Shown: positions 53,329 through 63,048, counted from the stretch's first letter. The stretch is 64,000 nt of DNA from Segatella paludivivens DSM 17968 = JCM 13650 (GCF_000373185.1 NZ_KB890626.1:124001-188000), one strand, 5' to 3'. The notes: generated by a model not told the origin, from the sequence alone. A program made the numbers and translations.

Positions 53329-53619
53329 ATGAAAATAAAGATAATTCGAAATAGCAACAAAGGGGAAGTTCAAGCCTTTGACGGAGAAGTACAAGTTGGA
53401 CAGATTAACTTTAACATAACAGACAGTTTGCTTTCAATAGAGCATACTAAAGTTATCGAAGGATTTGAAAGAAAAGGTATTGACGGCATTTTAGTTCAGT
53501 CTGCAACGGATTATGCAATGCATCATAAACTAAAAATAAAGCCAGTTTGCCCATATGCACAACTATGGTATAAACATCATAAGAAACAATACAAAACTAT
53601 ACTAGCTAAGGGTGAGTAA
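53329..53619 (+). CDS. Short YjdJ-type GNAT N-acetyltransferase
   Basis: A 96-residue single-domain protein of the small GCN5-related group. 'LSIEHTKVIEGFERKGIDGILVQSATDYAMHHKLKIKPVCPYAQLWYKHH' carries the shortened acetyl-CoA binding region (usually EhP..hrG.GhG..L). It is shorter than normal GNATs, as usual for this subfamily. The substrate is unknown. It starts a two-gene unit with the LysE-type exporter 12 bases downstream. Confidence 0.8.
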   Translation: MKIKIIRNSNKGEVQAFDGEVQVGQINFNITDSLLSIEHTKVIEGFERKGIDGILVQSATDYAMHHKLKIKPVCPYAQLWYKHHKKQYKTILAKGE

Positions 53620-53631
53620 ATTATTAGGAAC

Positions 53632-54219
53632 ATGCCAATAAGTTTACTACCGACATTACTGATGGCAATCCTTGTAGTGGGATATACACCTGGTCCAGCT
53701 AACATATATGCACTTTCCATGTCTATTCGACATGGAAAGCGAAATGTATTTAATATGTGGTTGGGGCTACTTGCAGGATTCTCAACAGCTGTAGTTATCC
53801 TAGCCATACTTACTCATTTATTAGGCGCTGTACTTGGTTCATACATTGGATATGTTAAGTATCTTGGTGCAGCCTACATCATGTGGCTGGCATGGAAGAT
53901 TTACCATAGCAGTGGGCAAACGAAAGAAGACAATAGAGATTGCACATTCTGGAGTGGTTTCATTGTACAAATGACGAATGCCAAGATGCTACTTTTTGAC
54001 CTTACATGCTTCAGTTCGTTTGTACTTCCCTACTCTAACAAACTCTGTGATCTGCTCATTGTCTCGGCTTTATTACTTATTGCAGGTCCCGGAGCCAATC
54101 TTGTTTATGTTTACATTGGCACGCATCTAAACCACTTCTTTAGCAAATATCGCAAGCAATCTGATATTGCTATGTCACTAGCCCTTGCATTATGCGCTAT
54201 TTATATAGTGGTGAACTAA
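53632..54219 (+). CDS. LysE-family amino-acid exporter
   Basis: A 195-residue membrane protein with about six hydrophobic helices. The family N-terminal motif is present as VGYTPGPANIYALSMSIRHGKR (LysE/RhtB type G-x-x-P-G-P-x-x). Substrates may include basic or other amino acids; this cannot be told here. It follows the small acetyltransferase, ends a plus-strand unit and converges with the TSUP gene. Confidence 0.87.
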   Translation: MPISLLPTLLMAILVVGYTPGPANIYALSMSIRHGKRNVFNMWLGLLAGFSTAVVILAILTHLLGAVLGSYIGYVKYLGAAYIMWLAWKIYHSSGQTKEDNRDCTFWSGFIVQMTNAKMLLFDLTCFSSFVLPYSNKLCDLLIVSALLLIAGPGANLVYVYIGTHLNHFFSKYRKQSDIAMSLALALCAIYIVVN

Positions 54220-54272
54220 TGCGTTTTAAGTGTTATGACACAGTTTATTTTTTATTGAAATTAATTCAACTG

Positions 54273-55064
54273 TTATTTTATTATCATAATTAATCCTGTT
54301 AGGACTGTAATACTGATAACGAGTACTTTAAACAACTTCTCTAAAATATCAGCTTTTATCCTTTTTAGTAAACGTGGTCCTATTAAAGCTCCAACGGCTG
54401 CACTACCTCCTAACAGTATTATTAGTATAAAATTGATATGTCCTACCGCGAAGTGACCGAACAGACCTGAAATAGCATTAAAAAATAATACGAAAACAGA
54501 TGTTCCAATAACCATATTTGCAGGAAAACGAAGCATGTATAATCCCATAATGATAGGAAAAGTTCCGCTAATCCCAAACAAACCAGCCATAATGCCCGAT
54601 AATAAACCAAATATTAAGCTTATAGATACCGTTTTTAAATTTATTATTTTAAAGTTATCAGAATTATCTATATACTTATTTTCTTTTTCCGTCTTTTTGA
54701 AAAATATTGGAATAACTAAAAGTATTGCAACTGTTCCAAAAAGTTTTCTAAGGATTAATGATGGTATTAATGTTGAAAAGTAAACTCCTAGCAATGTTCC
54801 TATGATTCCTGTTATACCGAAAATTAGACCTATAGCTACATTCACATTTCCCTGTTTATAATGGGCATAAGCCCCAAATATAGTTGTTGGTATAATAGAA
54901 GCCAATGAGGTTGAAATAGCAACCTGAATAGGTACATTAAATAAAATGGTAAGCAAAGGGACGTATAGACCGCCACCACCGCCGCCAAACATTGATACCA
55001 AAATGCCTATTAACAAACCGAATAGTGGTAAAAATAAAAAAGATGTATTAAAATCGAATATCAT
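54273..55064 (-). CDS. TauE/SafE (TSUP) family membrane transporter
   Basis: A 263-residue protein with about eight helices. The family's N-terminal 'FGGGGGGLYVPLL' glycine motif and the duplicated 'GLFGISGTFPIIMG' motif in the second half are both intact. TSUP proteins move sulfur oxyanions such as sulfite or related organic anions. The ATG overlaps the end of the upstream MBL gene by 4 bases. With the MarR regulator it forms a minus-strand operon, which suggests inducible export or uptake of a small sulfur compound. Confidence 0.87.
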   Translation of the reverse strand: MIFDFNTSFLFLPLFGLLIGILVSMFGGGGGGLYVPLLTILFNVPIQVAISTSLASIIPTTIFGAYAHYKQGNVNVAIGLIFGITGIIGTLLGVYFSTLIPSLILRKLFGTVAILLVIPIFFKKTEKENKYIDNSDNFKIINLKTVSISLIFGLLSGIMAGLFGISGTFPIIMGLYMLRFPANMVIGTSVFVLFFNAISGLFGHFAVGHINFILIILLGGSAAVGALIGPRLLKRIKADILEKLFKVLVISITVLTGLIMIIK

Positions 55065-55732
55065 ATTTTGTTATATTTTTTAAGTTTGTCTGATGCTTTT
55101 TCTAGAACAGGTTTGCCATGTCCTGGAAGTAAAACTTCAAATTCTAAATGTTTAATTTTACTTATTGTTTTTGCAGCTTCAAATAAATCGGCAGTCGCTA
55201 TAGTATTAAACCCTTTAATATTTGAATGCCTATCAGTTATAATTGCATCACCTGAAAACAAAACAGTTCCTGCATTATATAAAGAAATGCTTCCTACGGT
55301 ATGCCCGGGACTAGAAACGACTCGTAATCCACCAATAAAATCACCTTCTTTTAATATAATATCAGGAGCTATATTTTGGGTCTTTATAAATTTGAATAGT
55401 ATACCGAAAATTAAACCTATTATTCCTTTTCGTTTTTTATTCTTTTCACCTAAAAGATAAGGAGCTTCATTTTCATGAATGGCAACCTTAGCTCCAGTAA
55501 TATTTTTTAAATCAGCGACACTACCCATATGGTCAATATCCGAATGGGTAAGGATAATATATTTAATTTTTTCGATGGATATGCCTATCTTTAAAATCTG
55601 ACTAAGAATTTTTTCGGCATTACCAGGCATCCCTGTATCTATTATCGAAACATCATTGTCATCAGATATGTATAGATATGAGTTAGCTCCTCTTATCTTT
55701 TCAAATAAATACACATTTTCGTTTATTCTCAT
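55061..55732 (-). CDS. MBL-fold metallo-hydrolase in a MarR-TSUP operon
   Basis: A 223-residue metallo-beta-lactamase-fold protein with LTHSDIDHMGSV (H-x-H/S-x-D-H: the first His is a Ser-shifted form, HSDIDH), 'SSPGHTVGSISLY' and the C-terminal 'LLPGHGKPV'. This resembles glyoxalase II-like or persulfide dioxygenase-type hydrolases. It overlaps the TSUP gene by 4 bases. A persulfide or sulfite detoxifying pair is attractive but only inferred from the neighbour. Confidence 0.85.
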   Translation of the reverse strand: MRINENVYLFEKIRGANSYLYISDDNDVSIIDTGMPGNAEKILSQILKIGISIEKIKYIILTHSDIDHMGSVADLKNITGAKVAIHENEAPYLLGEKNKKRKGIIGLIFGILFKFIKTQNIAPDIILKEGDFIGGLRVVSSPGHTVGSISLYNAGTVLFSGDAIITDRHSNIKGFNTIATADLFEAAKTISKIKHLEFEVLLPGHGKPVLEKASDKLKKYNKI

Positions 55733-55832
55733 ATTTGTATTTTTTTTATGTAATAAATATTGTTTTTTATATGTTATCTAAAATGTTGTTATTACATATT
55801 GTTGCACATAACAACTATATAATTAAAAAAAA

Positions 55833-56273
55833 TCAAGGTGTAGCCCTATCCTTAAAATGGGCTGCAACTTTATAAAAAGTATTTAATTCTGATTCTGTAA
55901 GACCCTCTTGAAGATCTTCGATAATCAACTTAAGAATACACTTGTATTGTTTTATTATTTCTTTACCTTTTTTTGTAACCATTAAATAATTTTTACGTCT
56001 ATCTTTAGTATCCGCAACTCTTTTAACCAAACCTTTTGTTTCCAAGGAGTCAATCAATCTCAATATAGTTGATTTATTCTTCCCCATCATATCAGCCATA
56101 TCTTTTTGTATAACTTCATCTTTTTTTTGATCTATGGCATGCAATAACTTAAACTGTTCGGTAGTTATTTTTAATTTAAGTTCCGCCTGATCTTTAATAC
56201 GTTTTTTTATTGCATGGAACATATCTTCTAATATTACATGTCCCATTTTTAATATTGAATTTTGATCTATCAT
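55833..56273 (-). CDS. MarR-family transcriptional regulator
   Basis: A 146-residue winged-helix repressor. The DNA-binding region reads 'KDMADMMGKNKSTILRLIDSLETKGLVKRVADTKDRRKNYLMVTKKG', with the canonical wing. It starts the minus-strand operon with the MBL and TSUP genes about 100 bp downstream. It likely represses these and itself and responds to a small ligand. The upstream ~530 bp has no other gene. Confidence 0.88.
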   Translation of the reverse strand: MIDQNSILKMGHVILEDMFHAIKKRIKDQAELKLKITTEQFKLLHAIDQKKDEVIQKDMADMMGKNKSTILRLIDSLETKGLVKRVADTKDRRKNYLMVTKKGKEIIKQYKCILKLIIEDLQEGLTESELNTFYKVAAHFKDRATP

Positions 56274-56802
56274 GTTTATTTATAATTCTAATAATATACA
56301 ATTAAGGAAACACCTGAAATTCCATGAATAAAATAAGGAATCATATTCTTAATAAATACGCCTACAAGGAATAACACTACGTAATGATATCAGTTCATCA
56401 TTTTACACTAAGTGATAAGATTTCTGACTCCGCACATCTCATTCATTAAAATTAAACTGCGGCAAAGATAAAATAATTAATTGTTATATGCAACTTTTTT
56501 ATTAAATATTTTATTAAACCCCATTCTTTGTAATATCATTAAATTTTATTAACTGCAAATACATAATCAAAGAACGACTAAATTGACTTATAAAAATAGT
56601 TTTGATGCTAAATTTCATCCCCCATCAAAATACCATATTTCTTATACATAATAAGGAGTTTAGGCTCAAAAGTGAGCAAATAATAAAAATAGATAGAACT
56701 TATGCCTCGTTTTTTCGTATGTTTCCTATACCTTTGCATCAAGAAAAGAAAAATACATGGCACAATATTGCTATTTCATTTATATAGATTAAAATTAGTA
56801 AT
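56274..56802. other. Gene-free gap upstream of the AT-rich accessory block
   Basis: About 530 very AT-rich bases. A plus-strand -7 box TACCTTTG is at 56729-56736, about 66 bases before the next gene, without a good -33 box. No credible gene is seen on either strand. Confidence 0.45.
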
Positions 56803-57537
56803 ATGAAAAATATAATCAGCAATTACAATGAATACAAAGCAAAAATAGCTGCTTTGTTTAACGGCGAATATGATTTACCTACATCTGTACACAATATTAT
56901 TGAACGAGGATATAGAATTCCTCAAAACGTGCAAATAGATAATATTGATGTTTTAATTGTTGGTATGAATCCATCTGAAAAAGGAGAGCAAAAAGAATAT
57001 CCAACTTTTGATGAATTAACAACCAATATAAAAGGACCATATTGGTATGCTATTAAAAGATATTTATGCAAAGAATATAAATTTGAACATATTGATTTGT
57101 TTGCTTTATGCGAAACACATCAAAGCATGATTACTAAAATTGGCGATAACCCCAATGCATTAGAATTTCTCGCAAAACAATTATTTCTAACTCAGCAGTT
57201 AATTGAACTAATTAAACCTAAATTAATCATTGTTGCAAATAAAAGTGCTTTTGCATATTGGGGGAAATTACCAGAATATAGTTGGATGGGGTATTCTTTC
57301 GAATCTGTGAAATCAGACATAAATAGTGTAGAAAGATCTATGGAAATTATGAAAATAAGTGGTCTATCAAAAAATCATCCACTTCCAATAAGTAAATTAC
57401 TGCATCCTGATTTTGAAACGAATCTCATAGGAACAAAGATCCTTTTTGCAAGATATCAGGCTAATGGGTGTCGTGAAGAAAAACAAATTACGAAGAATGA
57501 TATTAAGTACATATTTGAACATCACATTGATAAGTAA
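56803..57537 (+). CDS. Protein with uracil-DNA glycosylase-like motifs
   Basis: A 244-residue soluble protein. 'DVLIVGMNPSEKGE' (Gly54-x2-Pro57-Ser) after a hydrophobic strand, a central 'IKPKLIIVANKSAFAYW' and a late 'KNHPLPISKLLHPD' follow the order of motifs in the UDG superfamily (G-x-x-P-x-x, buried strand, HP-x-P). Overall similarity is weak and an activity cannot be claimed. It is visibly AT-rich and starts a same-strand block of four genes. A role in recognising modified or uracil-containing DNA is speculative. Confidence 0.6.
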   Translation: MKNIISNYNEYKAKIAALFNGEYDLPTSVHNIIERGYRIPQNVQIDNIDVLIVGMNPSEKGEQKEYPTFDELTTNIKGPYWYAIKRYLCKEYKFEHIDLFALCETHQSMITKIGDNPNALEFLAKQLFLTQQLIELIKPKLIIVANKSAFAYWGKLPEYSWMGYSFESVKSDINSVERSMEIMKISGLSKNHPLPISKLLHPDFETNLIGTKILFARYQANGCREEKQITKNDIKYIFEHHIDK

Positions 57538-57688
57538 AACTTATAAAACATAAGGCAATCAAATACTAGACATCTGTAATATCAACTCATCAATAAATGA
57601 GTATAGATCCATAAGAATAATATAACAGGAGTTAGTTATGAGAAAAGCAAAAGAGTTAAATGATAATAATAAATAATACTTTTAGAAA

Positions 57689-58540
57689 ATGAATAATAAT
57701 TATTGTGATCCTCGGCTATTAGTCCCACTAAAAGAGTTTTGTTTCAAAATAAATGATGATTGGAACTCAGGTTATTACTGGGGACCATTTCTACCATATG
57801 TTATGGAAAAATATAATGAATCAAAAGTTAAAACATTCTTCATAGGAAGAGATACTCGTGCTTGGATAAATGAAGAAAAATATGGTTCAGGACTAGCTTA
57901 CCTTAAAAACCTATATGATAAGAATAATTTAAATCAGTATCTAGTTGCTAATTCAGAACTAAATCCATATGACATAGAAAAATGGAACAATAATACTAGC
58001 GCATTTTGGACTTTTGCAAGTAAATTATACCTAAGCATTATTACCAAACAAAACTACTATTCTATTAAGATACAAGATTATTCTGAAAGCGACATGGGGG
58101 AACTTAAAGGCATTGGATATGGTAATTTATATGCTATAGAAAAAAAAGATAGTCTTGAAAGGGAAAATTTTGGAAGCAATAGCTGGGAAGACATTTATAA
58201 CCACGGAGACGAAAAAAAGTACTATCATATATTCAATACGGCAAATGATATTCTTAACAAATATAAATTTATTGCAGAAATTTATTCCCCAAAGATATCG
58301 TTCTGCTTTTGCTGGGAGTATAATGATTGGGATAAATATTTCGAAGGATGCAGTTTTGAGTGGCTAAAAGAATATAGTAGTCCTGATAAATGTTGTGTGT
58401 TTAAAGTTTATTTTCAAAATAAAGTTTCATTTATCATTGTAACAAAACATCCATCATCATTAAAGTATAAGCGTAATGAAGAGCGAGAAAAATTAATGCT
58501 TGAGCTTGTAAGAGTTTACAATAAACTAGTTGTTTTATAA
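57689..58540 (+). CDS. Second protein with weak uracil-DNA glycosylase-like motifs
   Basis: A 283-residue soluble protein of unknown family. 'VKTFFIGRDTRAWINE' (about 47-62) resembles the first UDG motif position. 'FIIVTKHPSSLKYKR' near the end resembles the HPS motif with a following basic stretch. Between them are many aromatic residues and a Cys pair (SFCFCWEYN). The similarity may be chance. It lies 150 bp after the previous gene and 107 bp before the nuclease-like gene, all on the plus strand. Confidence 0.55.
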   Translation: MNNNYCDPRLLVPLKEFCFKINDDWNSGYYWGPFLPYVMEKYNESKVKTFFIGRDTRAWINEEKYGSGLAYLKNLYDKNNLNQYLVANSELNPYDIEKWNNNTSAFWTFASKLYLSIITKQNYYSIKIQDYSESDMGELKGIGYGNLYAIEKKDSLERENFGSNSWEDIYNHGDEKKYYHIFNTANDILNKYKFIAEIYSPKISFCFCWEYNDWDKYFEGCSFEWLKEYSSPDKCCVFKVYFQNKVSFIIVTKHPSSLKYKRNEEREKLMLELVRVYNKLVVL

Positions 58541-58647
58541 ACAATTAGCTTAAATATTTGATTCATACAATGTGTTTTAAATGTTGCTCCATTACATATA
58601 ATTTCTAGAAAAGCTAGATAAGTATTATATTATTAACAAATAAAATC

Positions 58648-59940
58648 ATGGAAAAATTCACAATTTCAAATTTAAAAAGTTTAAGTAAATTAGAGCTTGG
58701 TACATTGGGAGAAAACCTTGTATTGGAAAAGCTAAAGAAACTTGGTTATGATGCTGTCAATGCCAATACCATAAAAAATAACTATAAGGCGATAGACCTT
58801 ATTTGTACAAATCCACAGAATAGTCAATCTGTTGGAATACAAGTAAAAACAACATTTGGTTCGAATGTCCCAATAGGAATGACCCTTGAAAATAGTTTTA
58901 GGGATAAATTAGAAAAAAAAATAATTGGACCATGGGTATTCATTCACATTGACAAGCAAGGAGAGTTTAGATTTTTCATTCTAAGCAAAGAAGAAATGAT
59001 TACTTTAACTCATGAAAGTAATAACTGGTACGTAAATGAATGGAAAACAACATTCAGAAAGAACCCTATAAAATTAACTAGTGCTTGTGGTCTATGCATC
59101 AAATGGTTAGAAGGGGAAGGTGAAAAAGAAAATGGCAGACATTATGCGTTTAAAAATCCTCTAAATATAACCTCTGAAAATTGTTGGGACAAAATTATAG
59201 AAGCTATAAATCAAGATTCTCTTTACAAAACACTAAACGAGTTTACTGGAGTTACTGACATTAAAGATGAAAATGAGAAATTTGCAAAACTAGATCATCA
59301 ATTTCTAGAAATCGCAAAATACATATTCTGTGGAGGATACTTTTCTATTAATGATAATCGCAGAATATATCCAGAGGATATTGAGTTTTATTATCATGAG
59401 GAAGATGAGAATGGTTTAAAAGATCCAGTGATGTATCACACTAATGACCATGAGAAGAAGAATGTTCTATATTTTCCCATAAATTCATTAAACTTTCATA
59501 TTTCAGGAGTCGATGTAACTTTTGAGAATGAACAAAAGAAGTATCGTGCATCTTTTTTGATACGTAGATATAGTGTTTTCGACTTTGACGGAAATGAATG
59601 GCTTATAATAAAGAAAAATGAGACACGCTCTACCTATATTTATGATGACATGCTTATGAATATACCTATATCTAACGGTATCAATATTAAATGGGTAGAT
59701 GAGCAGGTAAACATTGAAAATCAGAAAACTACGAAGAGTTGCCGAACTAATGTGGCAGCTTACGTTGTAAACAGAGATAATAAATACATAAAAGACAAAA
59801 ATGGAAATTATATTAAAGATGAAATAAGCAATGAGGCCTATAAACAGCTTGCTGACAATGAAAAAATAAAATATTTTTCCTATTCTGGAAAGCAATATAG
59901 AAAATGCACCCGTGAGTGGAAATATAGCAAATTAGATTAA
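58648..59940 (+). CDS. Protein with N-terminal PD-(D/E)XK nuclease-like domain
   Basis: A 430-residue protein. The first ~130 residues fit a restriction-nuclease core: LGTLGENLVLEKLKKLG (Glu22), KAIDLIC (Asp50) and GIQVKTTF (Gln65-x-Lys67), in the standard E...D-x14-QxK order. The ~290 remaining residues, from about 'EFRFFILSKEEM' on, are not recognised and contain 'DENGLKDPVMYHTND' and a charged C terminus. Such nuclease domains often appear in restriction or defence proteins. It follows the two UDG-like genes and is very AT-rich. Confidence 0.7.
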   Translation: MEKFTISNLKSLSKLELGTLGENLVLEKLKKLGYDAVNANTIKNNYKAIDLICTNPQNSQSVGIQVKTTFGSNVPIGMTLENSFRDKLEKKIIGPWVFIHIDKQGEFRFFILSKEEMITLTHESNNWYVNEWKTTFRKNPIKLTSACGLCIKWLEGEGEKENGRHYAFKNPLNITSENCWDKIIEAINQDSLYKTLNEFTGVTDIKDENEKFAKLDHQFLEIAKYIFCGGYFSINDNRRIYPEDIEFYYHEEDENGLKDPVMYHTNDHEKKNVLYFPINSLNFHISGVDVTFENEQKKYRASFLIRRYSVFDFDGNEWLIIKKNETRSTYIYDDMLMNIPISNGINIKWVDEQVNIENQKTTKSCRTNVAAYVVNRDNKYIKDKNGNYIKDEISNEAYKQLADNEKIKYFSYSGKQYRKCTREWKYSKLD

Positions 59941-60013
59941 TCTCAATATAACTAGTCGTTGTTGAGCAATTACAACGAGTGCTACCAACATCACTTAATA
60001 TAATAGCAACAAA

Positions 60014-60667
60014 ATGAAAGATATAATATTAGAATCGGCTCGTTTGATAGCTACTGACGACGAGAGCAAGAGAATCATTGAAACACTTAGGTCTGAAGGA
60101 GTTTATGGTCAAGAAGATAAAGAGTTACTATTGATGAATATAGTACTCGTATCTTCTGCTGAAGGAGTTGCAAAGCTTCCGGATGTGCTTTCGAAAAACT
60201 CGTTAGCAAAACTCAATATAATAATTAAGACCAATCCGTCTTTGAATATTGATAATGATATTAATTACTATTCTGTACTCTCATTCTTTAATGACGCAGA
60301 CCCTTACGAGGAAATAAAGTCGTTATTGTGCTTCATTCGCACTAATGAAGATACTAATAGGAACATTGCATTTGATGAATATGAAATCTTTGATTTAATT
60401 AAAGACAGAAATATGATATCAACTGCATCGTATTCTTACAAAGAGAACGTTGATGAAGCAATCAATGAGCTTAAGAAAATTAAGCTACAAAATAATCGCA
60501 GATATCTATTGTTATTCACATACAAACATACTATTAAAGGAACAGCCCTTGATATATTATCTGTGAACAACTATTTAGATATGTTTCCCGAAAATGCAAC
60601 CGTATGTTGGAACATTCTAGCGTCCTCTGTTAATCAAGTTACACTGTTAACGTCAATTTCTATATAA
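60014..60667 (+). CDS. Hypothetical soluble protein ending the AT-rich block
   Basis: A 217-residue protein without signal peptide or membrane segments. The C-terminal half contains 'RRYLLLFTYKHTIKGTALDILSVNNYLDM' followed by 'ATVCWNILASSVNQVTLLTSI'. This strand/helix alternation weakly recalls an FtsZ-type C-terminal domain, but the GTPase domain is absent, so I do not assign it. It starts 73 bases after the nuclease-like gene and is probably the last gene of the same block. Confidence 0.5.
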   Translation: MKDIILESARLIATDDESKRIIETLRSEGVYGQEDKELLLMNIVLVSSAEGVAKLPDVLSKNSLAKLNIIIKTNPSLNIDNDINYYSVLSFFNDADPYEEIKSLLCFIRTNEDTNRNIAFDEYEIFDLIKDRNMISTASYSYKENVDEAINELKKIKLQNNRRYLLLFTYKHTIKGTALDILSVNNYLDMFPENATVCWNILASSVNQVTLLTSISI

Positions 60668-60994
60668 TAAGAACAACGAATAAGTCTAATCTTTGCAGGG
60701 AAAAAGAGTTTAGCTAATTAACAAGTCGTTCCGATTTCGATAATTAAATCTTGTCAAATTGGGTATACCTCCTACGACGTACTCCAAGAAAACATCCGGA
60801 TAATAAAGATGGCAACTTTAAGTCTCATCAGTCAAATAAGTTTAATGATAATAGAAATCAGGTTATACACTTTCAACTAATGCTTTATCCATTTGAATAA
60901 AAACAGCAATAAAGTATCTATTTGCATAAATACTTCATTGCTGTTTAATTATATTTTGCTCTATTTTACTAGAGAACGAAAAAAGCCAGTTATA
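60668..60994. other. Convergent gap with a terminator hairpin
   Basis: About 330 bp between the plus-strand hypothetical gene and the minus-strand S41 peptidase. The only clear structure is the hairpin at 60901-60946, listed separately. No gene is seen. Confidence 0.5.
60901..60946. terminator. Bidirectional terminator-like hairpin
   Basis: AAACAGCAAT-AAAGTAT (60901-60917) pairs with ATACTT-CATTGCTGTTT (60930-60946), about 16 base pairs with one mismatch and a 12-nt loop. A-rich and T-rich flanks on both sides suit termination of the two convergent genes. Confidence 0.7.
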
Positions 60995-62632
60995 TTATTT
61001 ATTAATTAAATCCAATGTATATTCCAATGCTTTGTCTGCTGGCACTTTAAAATCAGGGATTGTACCATGAATATCCTTCTCATTACTGCCTGGAAGCCAA
61101 AAACGTTTATATGAGATTGAGCTCCTTAAGCCAGAAACAGGTAGTTGATAAATCAAGATATCACCAAAGCTGACGCTCATGCCACCAGATTCCTCACCTA
61201 TAACTTTTCCCATGTTATAATGCTGAAATGCCCATGAGAATGAAGAGGCAGAAGAGAACGTGTGATGACTGATAAGAAGCCAGACTTTACCTTGATAATG
61301 TCTAGACATATCACTAAAAGGATAGATTTTTTCTATTTCGTCGTTGTAATAAAGACCAACCTTCAGGCATTGTTCTGGTGATAATAAACTTTGTGTTACT
61401 GGAGATATACGAGCGAATGACTTACCGAATTGGTAGCATGGAACTTTTGATATATGCTGAAACAATATATCTCCAACACTAGAATCTCCTCCCCCGTTAT
61501 TACGGATGTCAATAATTAAATTACCAATGTGCTTGGCATTTAAGTCAGCTATCATTGAATCTGCAAAGTTAGCCATAGCTGCTCTATCCTCTAAATTTCT
61601 AAAATCCATCACAGCAGCATTGTTTCCTTGAATAATACTATAGGAATAATTTGCAACACGACTTTTATCTTGAGCATCTTTATTTCGATTGATTTCTGCA
61701 TGTATCTTATCGTAAGTTGCAGCCTTTAGTTTCTTAGTATAAATCTTGCCACGCAAAAGATATTTAATGTTGTAATCAGGAGCATTATAAAAAAGTTCAA
61801 AAAGCGCAGGAAATTGATAGTTGATAATTAGAAGTTTGAAGAAATAGCGTTCACCAGAAGCATAAGGCATCATCTTTTCTATCATAGTCTTATTATCTAC
61901 CCCATTTATAGTTAGGATTCTTGCATTTTTAGGAATGCCAAACATATCTAACTTTGTAGTAAAAGTTGAGTCGTTAGTATTAATGTCTAACTGAAGAGGG
62001 AAACGTAAGCTTTCTTTAGTAAACAAATCATTGTTAGGAAATAACATTCGTGTATGACCATCACCTATAAATGACACTAAAGGTGCCAAGTATCTGTATA
62101 GTTCTATTCTATTAACGCTATCTGGCAACTCTATCTTTATTTTGTTTGCCATGCTCATAAATGCATCCATACCACATACAGAAAACATATCGGGATGAAC
62201 TTCATTCAGCGTATACACCAAAGCATCAATATCAAATTGAGCCTGTTCTTTACTTAGTTTACCAGATGGAGATAACCTTAACAAGCTTTTAGATGGCTGT
62301 TCGAAAGGATTAAGAGATTCCCATCTAACCTGTGTGAAAGCAGAGTCATTTTTCGAGTCCAGTACTACAAAATCATAAATGCCATCCTTTTTCACATCAA
62401 ATGCTATAGAATCCACATCACTTCTAAACATAACATGCTTAGCATGAGTAGAAAAAACATCAGGACGGGCTGAAGGAGTTATAGTCCAATTACCATGATT
62501 ACTAACACCGTCTGCAATAATTTCTAATTTACTCTTATTTGATTTTAATACAGGGAGCTTAGTCTGTGCTTCAGAAGAACTTAATCCTGCTCCCAACAAG
62601 ATTAGTAATGCTAATGTTTTTTTTAGTGTCAT
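60995..62632 (-). CDS. Secreted S41-family (tail-specific protease-like) peptidase
   Basis: A 545-residue exported protein, starting at the ATG at 62632, where a signal peptide follows (MTLKKTLALLILLGAGLSSS ... AQ). A later part shows the S41 core 'IIDIRNNGGGDSSVGD' and the nucleophile region 'SHHTFSSASSFSWAFQ', followed by 'KVIGEESGG'. These fit the C-terminal processing protease superfamily, in the retinol-binding-like subgroup of Bacteroidota envelope peptidases. The substrate is unknown. It is a single gene on the minus strand. Confidence 0.85.
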   Translation of the reverse strand: MTLKKTLALLILLGAGLSSSEAQTKLPVLKSNKSKLEIIADGVSNHGNWTITPSARPDVFSTHAKHVMFRSDVDSIAFDVKKDGIYDFVVLDSKNDSAFTQVRWESLNPFEQPSKSLLRLSPSGKLSKEQAQFDIDALVYTLNEVHPDMFSVCGMDAFMSMANKIKIELPDSVNRIELYRYLAPLVSFIGDGHTRMLFPNNDLFTKESLRFPLQLDINTNDSTFTTKLDMFGIPKNARILTINGVDNKTMIEKMMPYASGERYFFKLLIINYQFPALFELFYNAPDYNIKYLLRGKIYTKKLKAATYDKIHAEINRNKDAQDKSRVANYSYSIIQGNNAAVMDFRNLEDRAAMANFADSMIADLNAKHIGNLIIDIRNNGGGDSSVGDILFQHISKVPCYQFGKSFARISPVTQSLLSPEQCLKVGLYYNDEIEKIYPFSDMSRHYQGKVWLLISHHTFSSASSFSWAFQHYNMGKVIGEESGGMSVSFGDILIYQLPVSGLRSSISYKRFWLPGSNEKDIHGTIPDFKVPADKALEYTLDLINK

Positions 62633-62885
62633 AAAATATAAACGTTTGTAGCGCACTCCTTAAATTTATTTCAGAAGTACTCCATAATAATAATGTGTTT
62701 CCAAATCGGTAAAATTACGCTGTGCGGAAGAGGTAATACTGATGCTAAGTACAGCTATTCATCGAAATATGATTGCAAAATTAAACATAATCTTATTAAT
62801 TCCATAAGAAAACTTAGGAATTATATATAATGACATAAAAGTTATGCTATTTCACATTCTATATAGGTAACTATAATAGCTACAG

Positions 62886-63048
62886 TCAAATTTCATCAAC
62901 TATATATTTTTCAAGGCTTGAAGGTGATGCAGTAGGTGCAAAGCGGTGAACAACCTCACCATTCTTATTGATAAAAAACTTTGTCTAGTCGTGATCATGA
63001 TGACAACTGCTGTCGCCATATACAATAGTTCCACCTAAATACTGCTTT
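62886..63048 (-). pseudogene. Glutathione peroxidase remnant
   Basis: A minus-strand frame encodes GGTIVYGDSS...TKFFINKNGEVVHRFAPTASP...LEKYIVDEI, the C-terminal fourth of a glutathione peroxidase. An in-frame TAG sits where the conserved Trp of 'W(N)FTKF' is expected. The start and the active-site region are missing, and upstream the frame does not continue as GPx. The copy has decayed and is cut by neighbouring DNA at its 5' side. Confidence 0.7.

Noticed and set aside
56602..56787. A 61-codon frame before the AT-rich block
   Set aside because: The translation looks random and it overlaps the -7 box at 56729-56736.
60014..60667. FtsZ/tubulin-like domain in the hypothetical protein
   Set aside because: Only a loose C-terminal pattern is seen and the GTP-binding domain is absent, so the name was not used.
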